Source: Enterobacter vonholyi (GTDB lineage Bacteria; Pseudomonadota; Gammaproteobacteria; Enterobacterales; Enterobacteriaceae). From it: 64,000 nucleotides of DNA. Positions 22,348 through 32,751 of this stretch are shown one piece after another. Made by a program: the position numbers and the translations under genes. The stretch spans positions 339,847 to 403,846 of the forward strand of contig NZ_VTUC01000002.1 of assembly GCF_008364555.1 (NCBI RefSeq), given 5' to 3'. Under the pieces are notes generated by a model. The model made no database searches, was not told the DNA's origin, and saw only the letters and a program-made list of their open reading frames with translations. Every line of letters begins with the position of its first letter. Position 1 is the first letter of the stretch.

Positions 22348-23394
22348 TTAACGTTTTACCGTCCAGTTAACGGTTTCACCCGCCAGGAATGGGATCAGCG
22401 TATCATCCGTCAGGGCAATGGACTCCTCAACGTGGCTCGCTTTCCGCTCCAGCTCGATGAAGGTGTCGTTGACCGGCAGGCCGTAGAAGCGCGGGCCGTT
22501 AAGGGAGCAGAATGCTTCGAAATGTTCCAGCGCGTTCATCTCTTCAAATACTGTTGCGTAGCTGGCAAGCGCCGTTGGGGCGTTGAAACAGCCTGCACAG
22601 CCGCAGCTCGCCTCTTTACGATGGCGGGCGTGAGGTGCGGAGTCGGTACCGAGGAACGCGCGGGAGAACCCGCTGGCGACCAGCTCGCGCAGCGCCTGCT
22701 GGTGGATGTTGCGCTTGAGGATAGGCAGACAGTAGAGGTGAGGGCGCACCCCGCCCACCAGCATGTGGTTACGGTTAAACATCAGGTGCTGTGGCGTAAT
22801 GGTGGCGGCGATAAGATCGTTGCCGTCACGCACGTACTCTGCCGCGTCTTTGGTGGTGATATGTTCAAAAACCACCTTTAGCGCTGGCAGGCGCTGGCGC
22901 AAAGGCTCCATCACGGTCTCGATAAAACGGGCTTCACGGTCGAAGATGTCAATCTCCGCGTGCGTGACTTCACCATGGACCAGCAGCGGCATACCCAGTT
23001 TCTGCATGCGTTCCAGAACCGGCATGATGGCATCAATGCTGGTGACGCCGTGGCTGGAGTTGGTGGTGGCATTTGCCGGGTAGAGTTTCGCTGCCGTAAA
23101 GACGCCTTCGTTAAACCCACGCTCCACTTCGTTCGGGTCCAGCGAGTCGGTCAGATAGCAGGTCATCAGCGGGGTAAAATCGTGTCCCGCAGGCACGGCA
23201 TCCAGGATGCGCTGGCGATAGGCTATCGCGGCATCGACGGTGGTGACTGGTGGAACCAGGTTAGGCATGACAATCGCGCGGCCATAAATTTCGCTGGTAT
23301 AAGGCACGACGGTTTTCAGCATATCGCCATCGCGCAGATGGATATGCCAGTCGTCAGGGCGGCGGATTTTAAGAACCTGGGGTTGTGCAGTCAT
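22348..23394 (-). CDS. pyrC: dihydroorotase
   Basis: A 348-residue type II dihydroorotase of de novo pyrimidine synthesis. The zinc ligands in WHIHLRDGD (His17, His19), the carboxylated lysine region AAKLYPA (near 103), [15 protein letters not shown] and GTDSAPH are all present. In E. coli the gene is repressed by PurR and also controlled by CTP-sensitive start-site choice that makes a hairpin over the ribosome-binding site. A PurR-like box is visible here upstream; the leader hairpin was not verified. Confidence 0.97.
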   Translation of the reverse strand: MTAQPQVLKIRRPDDWHIHLRDGDMLKTVVPYTSEIYGRAIVMPNLVPPVTTVDAAIAYRQRILDAVPAGHDFTPLMTCYLTDSLDPNEVERGFNEGVFTAAKLYPANATTNSSHGVTSIDAIMPVLERMQKLGMPLLVHGEVTHAEIDIFDREARFIETVMEPLRQRLPALKVVFEHITTKDAAEYVRDGNDLIAATITPQHLMFNRNHMLVGGVRPHLYCLPILKRNIHQQALRELVASGFSRAFLGTDSAPHARHRKEASCGCAGCFNAPTALASYATVFEEMNALEHFEAFCSLNGPRFYGLPVNDTFIELERKASHVEESIALTDDTLIPFLAGETVNWTVKR

Positions 23395-23458
23395 GGAAGC
23401 TCCGGCTTGTCAGGAATCAGTCATAAGGATGGCTGTTTTTGCCGGACACAAATCATAA

Positions 23459-23474
23459 GCGGAAACGTTTTCGT
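23459..23474. promoter_or_regulatory. PurR-like box upstream of pyrC
   Basis: GCGGAAACGTTTTCGT matches the palindromic PurR consensus ACGCAAACGTTTGCGT at 13 of 16 positions by eye. It is centred about 72 bases before the pyrC ATG; PurR control of pyrC is known in E. coli. Confidence 0.75.
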
Positions 23475-23491
23475 TTGCACACTTTTCCGTG

Positions 23492-23515
23492 AAAAAAAAG
23501 GGCGCCGCAGCGCCC
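23492..23515 (-). terminator. terminator of yceB
   Basis: A GGGCGC / GCGCCC stem with a 4-base loop is followed on the minus strand by eight T, seven bases after the yceB stop. Confidence 0.9.
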
Positions 23516-23521
23516 TTCAGG

Positions 23522-24082
23522 TTAATCGGTGAAAGGAATGATAATTTCGCCCGGTTTCACCTCTATGCCTTTTGCGTATTTTTTCGCCAGGGCTTCACCC
23601 TTGCTTTTGTCTTCACTTAAGACGTACGCGGGCTGCTGGTTAAAATAATTACGCAGCGACTGGTTCAGATAGGGCATCAGGGTTTGCAGAACCGGTGCCA
23701 TCTTGTCCGGAGACACCTTCGCATCGACCACTTCCATCTCCTGCAGGAAAATCGCCCCTTTCTCTTTGTTGAAAACAGGGAGTGCCTTCAGCTTGAGCTT
23801 GATGTTGGCTTTCTGATTGCCAAACAGGGAGGACATATCGAGGTCCGCATCACCGGCCAGGGTGACTTTGTTTGGCTCTTCACGTCCGATCTGGCTACTC
23901 AGGTTTGTGAGCACGATATGCGCGTCCGCCAGTCCCGGCACGCCAATGTCTTTAGAGAAATTGTTATGTTTTTCCAGCGCCTGATTAATTTCCTGTTCAC
24001 TGACGGTATATTGCGTGAGCTGGTTACAGCCAACCAGCAGGCCGCTGAAAACTAATGCAGCGGCAAAGACAATTTTCTTCAT
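23522..24082 (-). CDS. yceB: DUF1439 lipoprotein YceB
   Basis: A 186-residue lipoprotein with lipobox LLVGC (Cys near residue 18) and the DUF1439 body seen in E. coli YceB (KHNNFSKDIGVPG, REEPNKVTL, PYLNQSLRNYFNQQPAYV). The function is unknown. MKKIVFAAAL at 24082 is preceded by GAGGAAC at good spacing; an ATG four codons earlier is less likely. In E. coli grxB lies between this gene and mdtH, but here only about 120 non-coding bases separate them. Confidence 0.93.
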   Translation of the reverse strand: MKKIVFAAALVFSGLLVGCNQLTQYTVSEQEINQALEKHNNFSKDIGVPGLADAHIVLTNLSSQIGREEPNKVTLAGDADLDMSSLFGNQKANIKLKLKALPVFNKEKGAIFLQEMEVVDAKVSPDKMAPVLQTLMPYLNQSLRNYFNQQPAYVLSEDKSKGEALAKKYAKGIEVKPGEIIIPFTD

Positions 24083-24173
24083 AGTGTTCCTCAACGAAAA
24101 TCGGCGCTTCTGTCCTGTTACGCCAGTATGTCAGCGTGAATGGGCAGAAACCAGCAGAAAAAACTGAGAAGTG

Positions 24174-24194
24174 GGGCGGGAGGCGCTCCCGCCC
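24174..24194 (-). terminator. hairpin downstream of mdtH
   Basis: A GGGCGGGA / TCCCGCCC stem with a 5-base loop lies ten bases past the mdtH stop. The minus-strand T tract comes only later and is broken, so termination is plausible rather than certain. Confidence 0.6.
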
Positions 24195-24204
24195 GAGGGA
24201 AAGG

Positions 24205-25413
24205 CTACGCGCCAGGCTCGAGCATGCCGCTCGCGCTGCGTTTTTGGCTGAACTGCCACCACAGGGCCAGTAGCGTCATAAAGCCCACCACGCCGAGCAT
24301 CATCCATGGTAGCTCGGGCTGGTTTAGCGCTTTGCCGGCATCAAACAACCAGCCGCCCCCGGCGTAACCTAATGCACCGCCGAGCGCCAGCCCCAGGCGG
24401 CTGAACCCCATATAGCTGCCGCGCGCACGCGCATCCGCAAGCGAGGCGCTCAGCGTTTCGCGGGCAGGCTCGGCGATGATTGACCCAATATAGAACGTGC
24501 AAATCAGCGTAAACAGCTGCTGGAGAGAGTTCACCAGGCCGATCGGCATCATGCTCAGCGTCATCAGGAAAAGTCCGGCCATCAGGCGATGCTCCAGACG
24601 AAAACGCCGCTCGCTCCAGCGGGCAATCGGATAGAGCAGCGTTAACGACAGGCAGGCTTCAATGGCGTACATCCATTTTACGGCTGCAGGAGTGCCCGCA
24701 ATATCGTTAACCATGATCGGCAGCATCAGCATGACCTGTACGGCCAGCATGTAGTAGCCCGTCAGGGTCAGCACATAGGTGACAAAACGCCTGTCGCGCA
24801 GGACCCGGCCAAGCCCTTCCCGGACCGGCGCTTTGACCGTCGACAGCTTCCAGGCGGGCAGGAACAGGCCATTAAACAGCGCGCACAGAATAAAGAGCAC
24901 CGCCCCAGCCGCACAGACCAGACGGAAGTCATACTGCAGCAGCCAGCTTCCCAGCAGGGCGCCGACAACCGCCCCGGCACTGTCCTGCATCATCAGAATC
25001 GAGAAGAAACGGCCGCGGTGCTGAGGGCGAATAAGCTTCACCACCAGCGCGGTACGTGGCGGATCGAACAGCGTGCCCCCGATGCCGGAGAGAAAGCAGG
25101 AGAACCAGAGCAGCCAGGGCTCCTGGGCGACCGCCATCGTGGCAAACCCTGCCGCGCGCAGCAGCATACCGGTAACGATCATCGGTTTAGCGCCAAAGCG
25201 GTCGGCGATAGCCCCGCCAAAGACGCCCAGACCCTGCTGGACAAACTGGCGTAGCCCCAGGGCAATGCCGACCATTAATGCCGCCCAGCCCATTTGATCG
25301 ACAAAGCGGATCGATATAAGGGGAAATACGACAAAAAAGCCGAGCACGACCAGCATGTTATCGACGAGCAGGAAATATTTACCCAGGCTCCTGGCCTGTG
25401 ATACGCGGGACAT
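24205..25413 (-). CDS. mdtH: MFS multidrug transporter MdtH
   Basis: A 402-residue, 12-segment DHA1-family efflux protein, the same length as E. coli MdtH, which gives quinolone resistance when overproduced. The motif A region [14 protein letters not shown] and the motif C-like region GAVVGALLG are present. The start codon and GGAGGG ribosome-binding site sit inside a perfect hairpin (25412-25431). It is divergent from rimJ across 236 bases. Confidence 0.95.
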   Translation of the reverse strand: MSRVSQARSLGKYFLLVDNMLVVLGFFVVFPLISIRFVDQMGWAALMVGIALGLRQFVQQGLGVFGGAIADRFGAKPMIVTGMLLRAAGFATMAVAQEPWLLWFSCFLSGIGGTLFDPPRTALVVKLIRPQHRGRFFSILMMQDSAGAVVGALLGSWLLQYDFRLVCAAGAVLFILCALFNGLFLPAWKLSTVKAPVREGLGRVLRDRRFVTYVLTLTGYYMLAVQVMLMLPIMVNDIAGTPAAVKWMYAIEACLSLTLLYPIARWSERRFRLEHRLMAGLFLMTLSMMPIGLVNSLQQLFTLICTFYIGSIIAEPARETLSASLADARARGSYMGFSRLGLALGGALGYAGGGWLFDAGKALNQPELPWMMLGVVGFMTLLALWWQFSQKRSASGMLEPGA

Positions 25414-25431
25414 TTTCCCTCCAGGGAAAAT
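25412..25431 (-). promoter_or_regulatory. hairpin over mdtH ribosome-binding site and start
   Basis: The minus strand reads ATTTTCCC TGGA GGGAAAAT, a perfect palindrome. Its right arm holds the Shine-Dalgarno GGAGGG and the first bases of the ATG, so the folded leader would hide the initiation site. Confidence 0.65.
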
Positions 25432-25649
25432 AAGATGGTGAGCACGCTAACATTCTGCGGTGTCGCCGCGTTTTTTCCCACCCCCGGGCGTGACAATATT
25501 TTTTTATCAAAAGGCTGCTTTGATAGAGAGTTCTCATCGAAAATAGTGAAAAGCGACCAAAATGGTATGTCACTGTTTTCACAGACGGCGCAGGCGCAGG
25601 TATAGTAAAGCTAATGGGTAAGCAGAAGTGACGGGAAGGAGTGGGATCG

Positions 25650-26234
25650 ATGTTTGGCTATCGCAGTAATGTGCCAAAAGTGCGTCTGACAACGGACAGG
25701 CTGGTCGTTCGTCTGGTGCATGAGCGTGATGCCTGGCGTCTGGCGGATTATTACGCCGAGAATCGCCAGTTTTTAAAACCATGGGAACCCGTTCGGGATG
25801 AGAGCCATTGTTACCCTTCCGGCTGGCAGGCGCGCCTCAGCATGATTACGGAATTTCACAAGCAGGGCAGCGCGTTTTATTTCGCTCTGCTGGATCCCGA
25901 AGAGAAAGAGATTATCGGGATCGCCAATTTTTCAAACGTGGTGCGCGGGTCGTTTCACGCCTGCTACCTTGGCTACTCCATCGGCCAGAAATGGCAGGGA
26001 CAGGGGTTGATGTACGAGGCGTTAACGGTGGCGATCCGCTATATGCAACGCACGCAGCATATCCATCGCATCATGGCGAACTATATGCCGCATAATCAGC
26101 GCAGCGGCAATTTGCTGGCGCGTTTAGGGTTCGAGAAAGAGGGTTACGCCAAAGACTATCTGTTGATAGACGGAGAGTGGCGCGACCACGTTCTGACGGC
26201 GTTAACCACCCGGGACTGGACCGCAGGTCGTTAA
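25650..26234 (+). CDS. rimJ: ribosomal protein uS5 N-acetyltransferase
   Basis: A 194-residue GNAT-family enzyme that acetylates the N-terminal alanine of ribosomal protein S5. The acetyl-CoA motif region [13 protein letters not shown] and the [17 protein letters not shown] segment are intact, and the sequence is close to E. coli RimJ throughout. The ATG at 25650 has AAGGAG eight bases upstream; a GTG three codons earlier falls inside that site. The next gene, yceH, starts nine bases after the stop, so an operon rimJ-yceH-mviM is likely. Confidence 0.96.
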   Translation: MFGYRSNVPKVRLTTDRLVVRLVHERDAWRLADYYAENRQFLKPWEPVRDESHCYPSGWQARLSMITEFHKQGSAFYFALLDPEEKEIIGIANFSNVVRGSFHACYLGYSIGQKWQGQGLMYEALTVAIRYMQRTQHIHRIMANYMPHNQRSGNLLARLGFEKEGYAKDYLLIDGEWRDHVLTALTTRDWTAGR

Positions 26235-26243
26235 GGAGAAAAG

Positions 26244-26894
26244 ATGAAGTATCAGCTAAACGGTACAGAAGCGCGCGTGATTGGGTGCTTACTCGAAAAA
26301 CAGGTCACCACGCCGGAGCAGTATCCGCTCTCCGTCAACGCCGTGACCATGGCCTGCAACCAGAAAACCAACCGCGAGCCGGTGATGAACCTCAGCGAGC
26401 ATGACGTTCAGGACGTGCTGGATGCGCTGGTAAAACGCCACTATTTGCGCACCGTCAGCGGCTTCGGCAACCGCGTGACCAAGTACGAACAGCGCTTTTG
26501 TAACTCCGAATTTGGCGACCTGAAGTTGAGCAGCGCGGAAGTGGCAGTCATCACCACGCTGCTGCTGCGCGGGGCGCAGACGCCGGGGGAACTGCGCACG
26601 CGCGCTTCCCGTATGCATGAGTTCAGCGATATGCAGGAAGTTGAGCAGACCCTCGAAGGGCTGGCTTCTCGTGAAGACGGCCCGTACGTGGTGCGTCTGG
26701 GGCGCGAGCCGGGCAAACGTGAAAGCCGCTATATGCATCTGTTCAGCGGCGACGTCGATGTCGCTACCGTGGAGAGCGACGCGGTATCCTCAGCAGGCAC
26801 AGACACTCTTGCCGCGCGCGTAGAAGCGCTGGAAGAAGAGGTCGCCGGGCTGAAACAGCGTCTGGATGCCTTGCTGGCACATCTGGGAGACTGA
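26244..26894 (+). CDS. yceH: DUF480 protein YceH
   Basis: A 216-residue member of the UPF0502/DUF480 family with two winged-helix-like halves ([20 protein letters not shown] and the [13 protein letters not shown] repeat) and a C-terminal coiled coil (about 190-212). The winged-helix shape suggests nucleic-acid binding, but no function is proven. AAGGAG precedes the ATG. It lies between rimJ and mviM with very short gaps. Confidence 0.93.
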   Translation: MKYQLNGTEARVIGCLLEKQVTTPEQYPLSVNAVTMACNQKTNREPVMNLSEHDVQDVLDALVKRHYLRTVSGFGNRVTKYEQRFCNSEFGDLKLSSAEVAVITTLLLRGAQTPGELRTRASRMHEFSDMQEVEQTLEGLASREDGPYVVRLGREPGKRESRYMHLFSGDVDVATVESDAVSSAGTDTLAARVEALEEEVAGLKQRLDALLAHLGD

Positions 26895-26896
26895 CG

Positions 26897-27820
26897 GTGA
26901 AAAAATTACGCGTAGGCGTGGTGGGGCTGGGCGGCATTGCGCAAAAAGCCTGGCTGCCTGTTTTAGGTGCGGCGACGGACTGGACCCTGCAAGGGGCATG
27001 GTCACCCACGCGAGAAAAGGCAGAACGTATCTGCGAAACCTGGCGCATTCCGTACGCTGCCTCCCTGCAGGTTCTGGCCCGCGAGTGTGATGCGGTTTTT
27101 GTGCATACCTCAACGGCAACTCACTATCAGGTGGTGAGCGAGCTGCTCAATGCGGGGGTTCACGTCTGCGTGGATAAACCGCTGGCGGAAAATGTTCCGG
27201 ACGCGGAACGTCTGATCGAACTGGCGGCGCGCAAAAAACTGACGCTGATGGTGGGCTTCAACCGCCGCTTCGCGCCGCTTTACCAGCAGCTTAAGGCGCA
27301 GTCGGGCACGCTTGCGTCGCTGCGAATGGATAAGCACCGTACCGACAGCATTGGGCCAAACGATCTGCGGTTCACCCTTCTGGATGATTACCTGCATGTG
27401 GTGGATACGGCGCTGTGGCTGACCAACGGTAATGCGCAGCTGAAAAGCGGCACCCTCGTGACAAACGATCAGGGGCAAATGGTCTACGCTGAACACCACT
27501 TTTCCGTTGAGCATCTTCAGATTACCACCAGCATGCACCGTCGGGCGGGTAGCCAGCGTGAATCCGTGCAGGCGGTGACCGACGGCGCGCTGTACGACAT
27601 TACGGACATGCGCGAGTGGAGGGAAGAGAAGGGCAACGGCGTGGTGACGCTCCCGGCGCCAGGCTGGCAGAGCACCCTCGAGCAGCGCGGTTTCGCAGGA
27701 TGCGCCCGCCACTTTATCACCTGCGTGCAAAATCAGACGGTTCCTGAAACGTCCGGCGAGCAGGCCATTATGGCGCAGCGCATTGTAGAAAGGCTCTGGC
27801 GCGATGCCATGAGTGAATAA
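26897..27820 (+). CDS. mviM: Gfo/Idh/MocA-family oxidoreductase MviM
   Basis: A 307-residue putative NAD(P)-dependent oxidoreductase with the N-terminal Rossmann motif GVVGLGGIAQKA and the family lysine in CVDKPLAEN. The substrate is unknown. It begins with GTG at 26897, two bases after the yceH stop, with GGGAG inside yceH as ribosome-binding site. The old name mviM (virulence) came from neighbouring mviN in Salmonella and says little about function. Confidence 0.94.
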   Translation: MKKLRVGVVGLGGIAQKAWLPVLGAATDWTLQGAWSPTREKAERICETWRIPYAASLQVLARECDAVFVHTSTATHYQVVSELLNAGVHVCVDKPLAENVPDAERLIELAARKKLTLMVGFNRRFAPLYQQLKAQSGTLASLRMDKHRTDSIGPNDLRFTLLDDYLHVVDTALWLTNGNAQLKSGTLVTNDQGQMVYAEHHFSVEHLQITTSMHRRAGSQRESVQAVTDGALYDITDMREWREEKGNGVVTLPAPGWQSTLEQRGFAGCARHFITCVQNQTVPETSGEQAIMAQRIVERLWRDAMSE

Positions 27821-27883
27821 CTCGCTGTAACATCTGCGGATAGTAATTCGTTGAAATCCGGGTAGACTAAGCGCCGCTTGTAG

Positions 27884-29485
<1,602 letters not shown>

Positions 29486-29490
29486 ACGCC

Positions 29491-29520
29491 AAAAGGGGAG
29501 TTCACCTTATGGTGCTCCCC
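29491..29520 (-). terminator. nested hairpin between murJ and flgN
   Basis: GGGGAG pairs with CTCCCC and an inner CACC pairs with GGTG around TTAT. On the minus strand CCCC is followed by TTTT, so it best serves flgMN. It may also protect the murJ 3' end. Confidence 0.7.
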
Positions 29521-29544
29521 GCTGCATGATTTGTCGCTCAGGCG

Positions 29545-29970
29545 TCAAATCGAAATCTTTTTAACTCCCGCAATACGCGCAGTCGCTGTCTGACCATCCG
29601 CACCGTACAGTCCGGTTTCTTTATGCGGTTTCAATACCTCAAGCGCCTGCTGGTTACGTTCAATCTGACCTTCCAGTAGCCAGCCGTTGTGCTGGTTAAG
29701 ATCGCGCAGATGCTGGGTTTTTTCGGTAATGGTTTGCCAGCGCTCAATAATATCGTCATTGGCGCTACGCTTAGTATCCTGCTCAGCACGGCGCTGCTGC
29801 TCCAGATAATCCAGCGTCGCCAGGAGTGAACTCTTATCTTCAGTAATACGCTGCAGCGCACTGCCGTTGATATGACCGGAAGAGAGATGCTGTTGTTCAG
29901 CGTCCATTACCGTTTTCAGGTCGTTAAGAACAACCGTCATTTGATCCAGTATTTCTGACAGTCGACTCAT
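29545..29970 (-). CDS. flgN: flagellar export chaperone FlgN
   Basis: A 141-residue helical cytosolic chaperone that binds the C-termini of FlgK and FlgL and delivers them to the export gate. It has the heptad-rich N-terminal helix (MSRLSEILDQMTVVLNDLK), LDYLEQQRR and the FlgN-family NQHNGWLLEGQI segment. It starts four bases after flgM and is transcribed with it. Confidence 0.96.
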   Translation of the reverse strand: MSRLSEILDQMTVVLNDLKTVMDAEQQHLSSGHINGSALQRITEDKSSLLATLDYLEQQRRAEQDTKRSANDDIIERWQTITEKTQHLRDLNQHNGWLLEGQIERNQQALEVLKPHKETGLYGADGQTATARIAGVKKISI

Positions 29971-29974
29971 ACGG

Positions 29975-30268
29975 TTAGTTACTCTGTAAGAAACTCTGTG
30001 CTTCCTGAATCAGGGCGTCAGCGATTTTGCTGGTGTCCATTTTCAGCTCACCGTTACGAATAGCCGTTTTCAGCGCTTCAACACGTTCCATATTGATATC
30101 GTTGCTGCCTGGCTGCATCAGTTTTGCCTGCGCGTCGCTCAGGGTAACGCTGGTGCTGTTGGACGTTGACGGTTTTTCCAGACGCGTTTTCTGCGCAGGA
30201 GCGTCATTCGTTTCGCGAGGTTGTACAGCGCTTACCGGCTTCAGGGCTGATGTACGATCAATGCTCAT
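29975..30268 (-). CDS. flgM: anti-sigma-28 factor FlgM
   Basis: A 97-residue, mostly disordered protein that holds FliA (sigma-28) inactive until it is exported through the finished hook-basal body. The conserved N-terminus [19 protein letters not shown] and the C-terminal FliA-binding half ([22 protein letters not shown]) are present. A consensus sigma-28 promoter stands upstream, in addition to read-through from flgA. Confidence 0.97.
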   Translation of the reverse strand: MSIDRTSALKPVSAVQPRETNDAPAQKTRLEKPSTSNSTSVTLSDAQAKLMQPGSNDINMERVEALKTAIRNGELKMDTSKIADALIQEAQSFLQSN

Positions 30269-30328
30269 AGTGTTGTCCTCATCGAGGGTTCGCGGCGTTT
30301 GCGCCTGATATCATCATTAGTGGAATAT

Positions 30329-30355
30329 TTATCGGCACGCGCCGCGAAATCTTTA
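30329..30355 (-). promoter_or_regulatory. sigma-28 (FliA) promoter of flgMN
   Basis: On the minus strand TAAA (complement of 30352-30355), exactly 15 bases, then GCCGATAA (complement of 30329-30336) is a perfect match to the flagellar class 3 promoter consensus. It lies between flgA and flgM. Confidence 0.95.
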
Positions 30356-30361
30356 AAAAGA

Positions 30362-31021
30362 TTATAGGTTAATCAGAATATTCCCATCAGAATCGACGGT
30401 TCCGCTCACCACCTGGCCTGAGGACATTCTGACGCGGGCGTTTTGCGCAACCGCGGCATTGTTTAACGCTTTCCCTTCACTGTTGATGCTAAAGCCATCT
30501 CCGTTGGCCACCACCATCACCTGTTGACCCGCTTTTACCCGCCACGACTGACGCAGCATTGAAAGCTGTATCGGCTGGCCGGGGGCGACATCACGCAGGC
30601 TGACGGCGTCCTGTGCCTGGTTCATTTCAAGCATGGTGCGTGGCGGCAGCTGATCCAGACGCCCGCGTTTTAACGTCACGCTGTTCGTCTGCAGGACGCT
30701 GCCGCGCGCAATGGGCACGGCGGCGACAACATAATTGCCCGTCGCCTGAACTGCAACCTGTAAATAGCGTTTTTCGTTCGCGCAGCGTGCCAGCACGTTC
30801 ACATTCCCCCACAGCTTGGTAGTCCCCGTCACGCTGAATGACGGTTGGTCACAGGTTGGGTACAGATTCGGTGGGGTGCGCACGGTAACGTTAACCTCGT
30901 CGGAAAAGCCCGCCAGCTTTTCAGCAAAAAAAGCCGTCAGCCGATCCTGTAAGCCATCAGCCTGCACCAGAGGGCTAAACAGCAAGAAAGTTGCCACCAG
31001 GCCACGTTTTAACGTTTGCAT
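30362..31021 (-). CDS. flgA: flagellar P-ring assembly chaperone FlgA
   Basis: A 219-residue periplasmic protein required for FlgI polymerisation into the P ring. The signal peptide ends near VQA. The C-terminal SAF domain (LPPRTMLEMNQAQDAVSLRDVAPGQPI region, NNAAVAQNARVRM, GNILINL) is well conserved. The ATG at 31021 has GGTGGA eight bases upstream; a GTG four codons earlier lies inside that site. It is divergent from flgB across a FlhDC box. Confidence 0.96.
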   Translation of the reverse strand: MQTLKRGLVATFLLFSPLVQADGLQDRLTAFFAEKLAGFSDEVNVTVRTPPNLYPTCDQPSFSVTGTTKLWGNVNVLARCANEKRYLQVAVQATGNYVVAAVPIARGSVLQTNSVTLKRGRLDQLPPRTMLEMNQAQDAVSLRDVAPGQPIQLSMLRQSWRVKAGQQVMVVANGDGFSINSEGKALNNAAVAQNARVRMSSGQVVSGTVDSDGNILINL

Positions 31022-31077
31022 CGCAAGTTCCACCGTTTCCAGAATTGAATGAATTCTACCTGCAGTGGTTTTGCATC

Positions 31078-31117
31078 AACGCAATAAATAGCGACGCATT
31101 TTGCGCTTATTCCGTCG
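31078..31117. promoter_or_regulatory. FlhDC operator between flgA and flgB
   Basis: Two inverted half sites are visible: AACGCAATAAATAGCG (31078-31093) and CGCTTATTCCGTCG (31104-31117), 10 bases apart. This is the two-box form bound by the FlhD4C2 class 2 activator. A possible flgA -10, TAGAAT, is the complement of 31053-31058. Confidence 0.85.
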
Positions 31118-31178
31118 ATAGGGGAGACCGGGTGAGATTTAAGCTGTGAACTGAAATTTTGCCATCAGCGGAGGAGAC

Positions 31179-31595
31179 ATGCTCGATAAACTCGACGCCG
31201 CGTTACGTTTTCAGCAGGAAGCGCTCAACTTACGCGCCCAGCGGCAGGAGATTTTAGCCGCCAACATCGCTAACGCCGATACCCCGGGGTTTCAGGCGCG
31301 CGATATTGATTTTTCCAGTGAACTCAAAAAGGTGATGGAGCGTGGACGTGCCGAAGGAACGGGTGTTGCACTCGCCATGACATCCTCTCGCCATATTCCT
31401 GCTCAGGCGATGACCGCGCCAGCGACCGATTTACTTTACCGTATTCCCGATCAGCCCTCACTCGACGGTAACACCGTGGATATGGACCGGGAGCGTACAC
31501 AGTTTGCCGATAACAGCCTGAAATACCAGACGGGCCTGACCGTACTCGGCGGACAAATCAAAGGCATGATGAACGTCCTGCAGGGGGGGAACTGA
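31179..31595 (+). CDS. flgB: flagellar proximal rod protein FlgB
   Basis: A 138-residue rod subunit, first gene of the flgBCDEFGHIJ class 2 operon. The rod/hook N-terminal motif is [32 protein letters not shown] ribosome-binding site precedes the ATG. It is exported by the flagellar type III system without a cleaved signal, and the length matches E. coli. flgC follows after three bases. Confidence 0.97.
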   Translation: MLDKLDAALRFQQEALNLRAQRQEILAANIANADTPGFQARDIDFSSELKKVMERGRAEGTGVALAMTSSRHIPAQAMTAPATDLLYRIPDQPSLDGNTVDMDRERTQFADNSLKYQTGLTVLGGQIKGMMNVLQGGN

Positions 31596-31598
31596 TAG

Positions 31599-32003
31599 AT
31601 GGCCTTGTTGAATATTTTTGATATTGCCGGTTCGGCGTTAACCGCGCAGTCCAAACGCCTGAACGTGGCCGCCAGTAACCTGGCGAACGCCGACAGCGTA
31701 ACCGGACCCGACGGCCAGCCTTATCGTGCCAAACAGGTTGTCTTTCAGGTCGATGCGGCGCCAGGCGCGGCGACGGGCGGTGTGAAGGTGTCTGATGTGG
31801 TAGAGAGCCAGGCGCCGGACAGGCTGGTGTATGAGCCGGGTAACCCGCTCGCGGATGCCAGCGGATACGTGAAAATGCCAAACGTGGATGTGGTGGGTGA
31901 GATGGTGAACTCCATGTCGGCTTCCCGTAGCTACCAGGCCAACGTCGAAGTGCTTAATACCGTGAAGAGCATGATGCTCAAAACACTCACTCTCGGCCAG
32001 TAA
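31599..32003 (+). CDS. flgC: flagellar proximal rod protein FlgC
   Basis: A 134-residue rod subunit with the N-terminal family motif [12 protein letters not shown] and the C-terminal [21 protein letters not shown] segment shared by rod and hook proteins. It builds the proximal rod together with FlgB and FlgF. It is tightly packed between flgB and flgD, each start having its own purine-rich site. Confidence 0.97.
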   Translation: MALLNIFDIAGSALTAQSKRLNVAASNLANADSVTGPDGQPYRAKQVVFQVDAAPGAATGGVKVSDVVESQAPDRLVYEPGNPLADASGYVKMPNVDVVGEMVNSMSASRSYQANVEVLNTVKSMMLKTLTLGQ

Positions 32004-32014
32004 AGGAGACATGC

Positions 32015-32725
32015 ATGTCCATCGCCGTAAATGTGAATGATCCTACGAACTCGGGTGTTAATAACACGAAGAGTACGACGGGTTCTAACTCCCTGACCGG
32101 GAGCAATGCCTCCGATCTTCAGGGCAGCTTTCTGACGCTGCTGGTGGCGCAGCTTAAGAACCAGGATCCCACCAACCCAATGCAGAATAACGAACTGACC
32201 ACGCAGCTTGCGCAGATCAGCACCGTGAGCGGCATTGAGAAGCTCAACACTACCCTCGGTGCCGTTTCCGGCCAGATTGGCAGCAGCCAGTCTCTGCAGG
32301 CCGCGAGCCTGATTGGTCACGGGGTGATGATCCCTGGAACCACGATTCTGGCGGGCACCAGCACCACTGAAGGGAACACCACAACGACCACCACGCCGTT
32401 TGGCGTTGAGCTGCAGCAGGCGGCGGAGAAAGTTACCGCAACCATTACCGACAGCAACGGCACGGTCGTGCGCACCATTGATATCGGTGAGCTGAAGGCG
32501 GGCGTTCACACCTTTACGTGGGATGGCAGCCTGACCGACGGCACTAAAGCACCAAACGGTTCTTACAAAGTAGCGATCAGCGCCAGCAACGGGACGACCC
32601 AGCTGGTGGCGCAGCCGCTGCAGTTCGCGCTGGTCCAGGGCGTGATTAAAGGAAGCGACGGCAACAAACTGGATTTGGGAACCTCTGGTTCCACCACACT
32701 CGACGAAGTTCGGCAGATTATCTAA
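32015..32725 (+). CDS. flgD: hook cap / hook assembly protein FlgD
   Basis: A 236-residue scaffold that caps the growing hook and allows FlgE to polymerise. The conserved N-terminal LLVAQLKNQDPTNPMQNNE motif is near residues 42-60. The C-terminal part holds the FlgD Ig and tudor-like domains (FTWDG, then LDEVRQI). It is about five residues longer than E. coli FlgD owing to a Thr-rich segment (TSTTEGNTTTTTT) in the cap region. Confidence 0.96.
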   Translation: MSIAVNVNDPTNSGVNNTKSTTGSNSLTGSNASDLQGSFLTLLVAQLKNQDPTNPMQNNELTTQLAQISTVSGIEKLNTTLGAVSGQIGSSQSLQAASLIGHGVMIPGTTILAGTSTTEGNTTTTTTPFGVELQQAAEKVTATITDSNGTVVRTIDIGELKAGVHTFTWDGSLTDGTKAPNGSYKVAISASNGTTQLVAQPLQFALVQGVIKGSDGNKLDLGTSGSTTLDEVRQII

Positions 32726-32751
32726 GCCTTAACACTTATCAGGAGTAAGTC

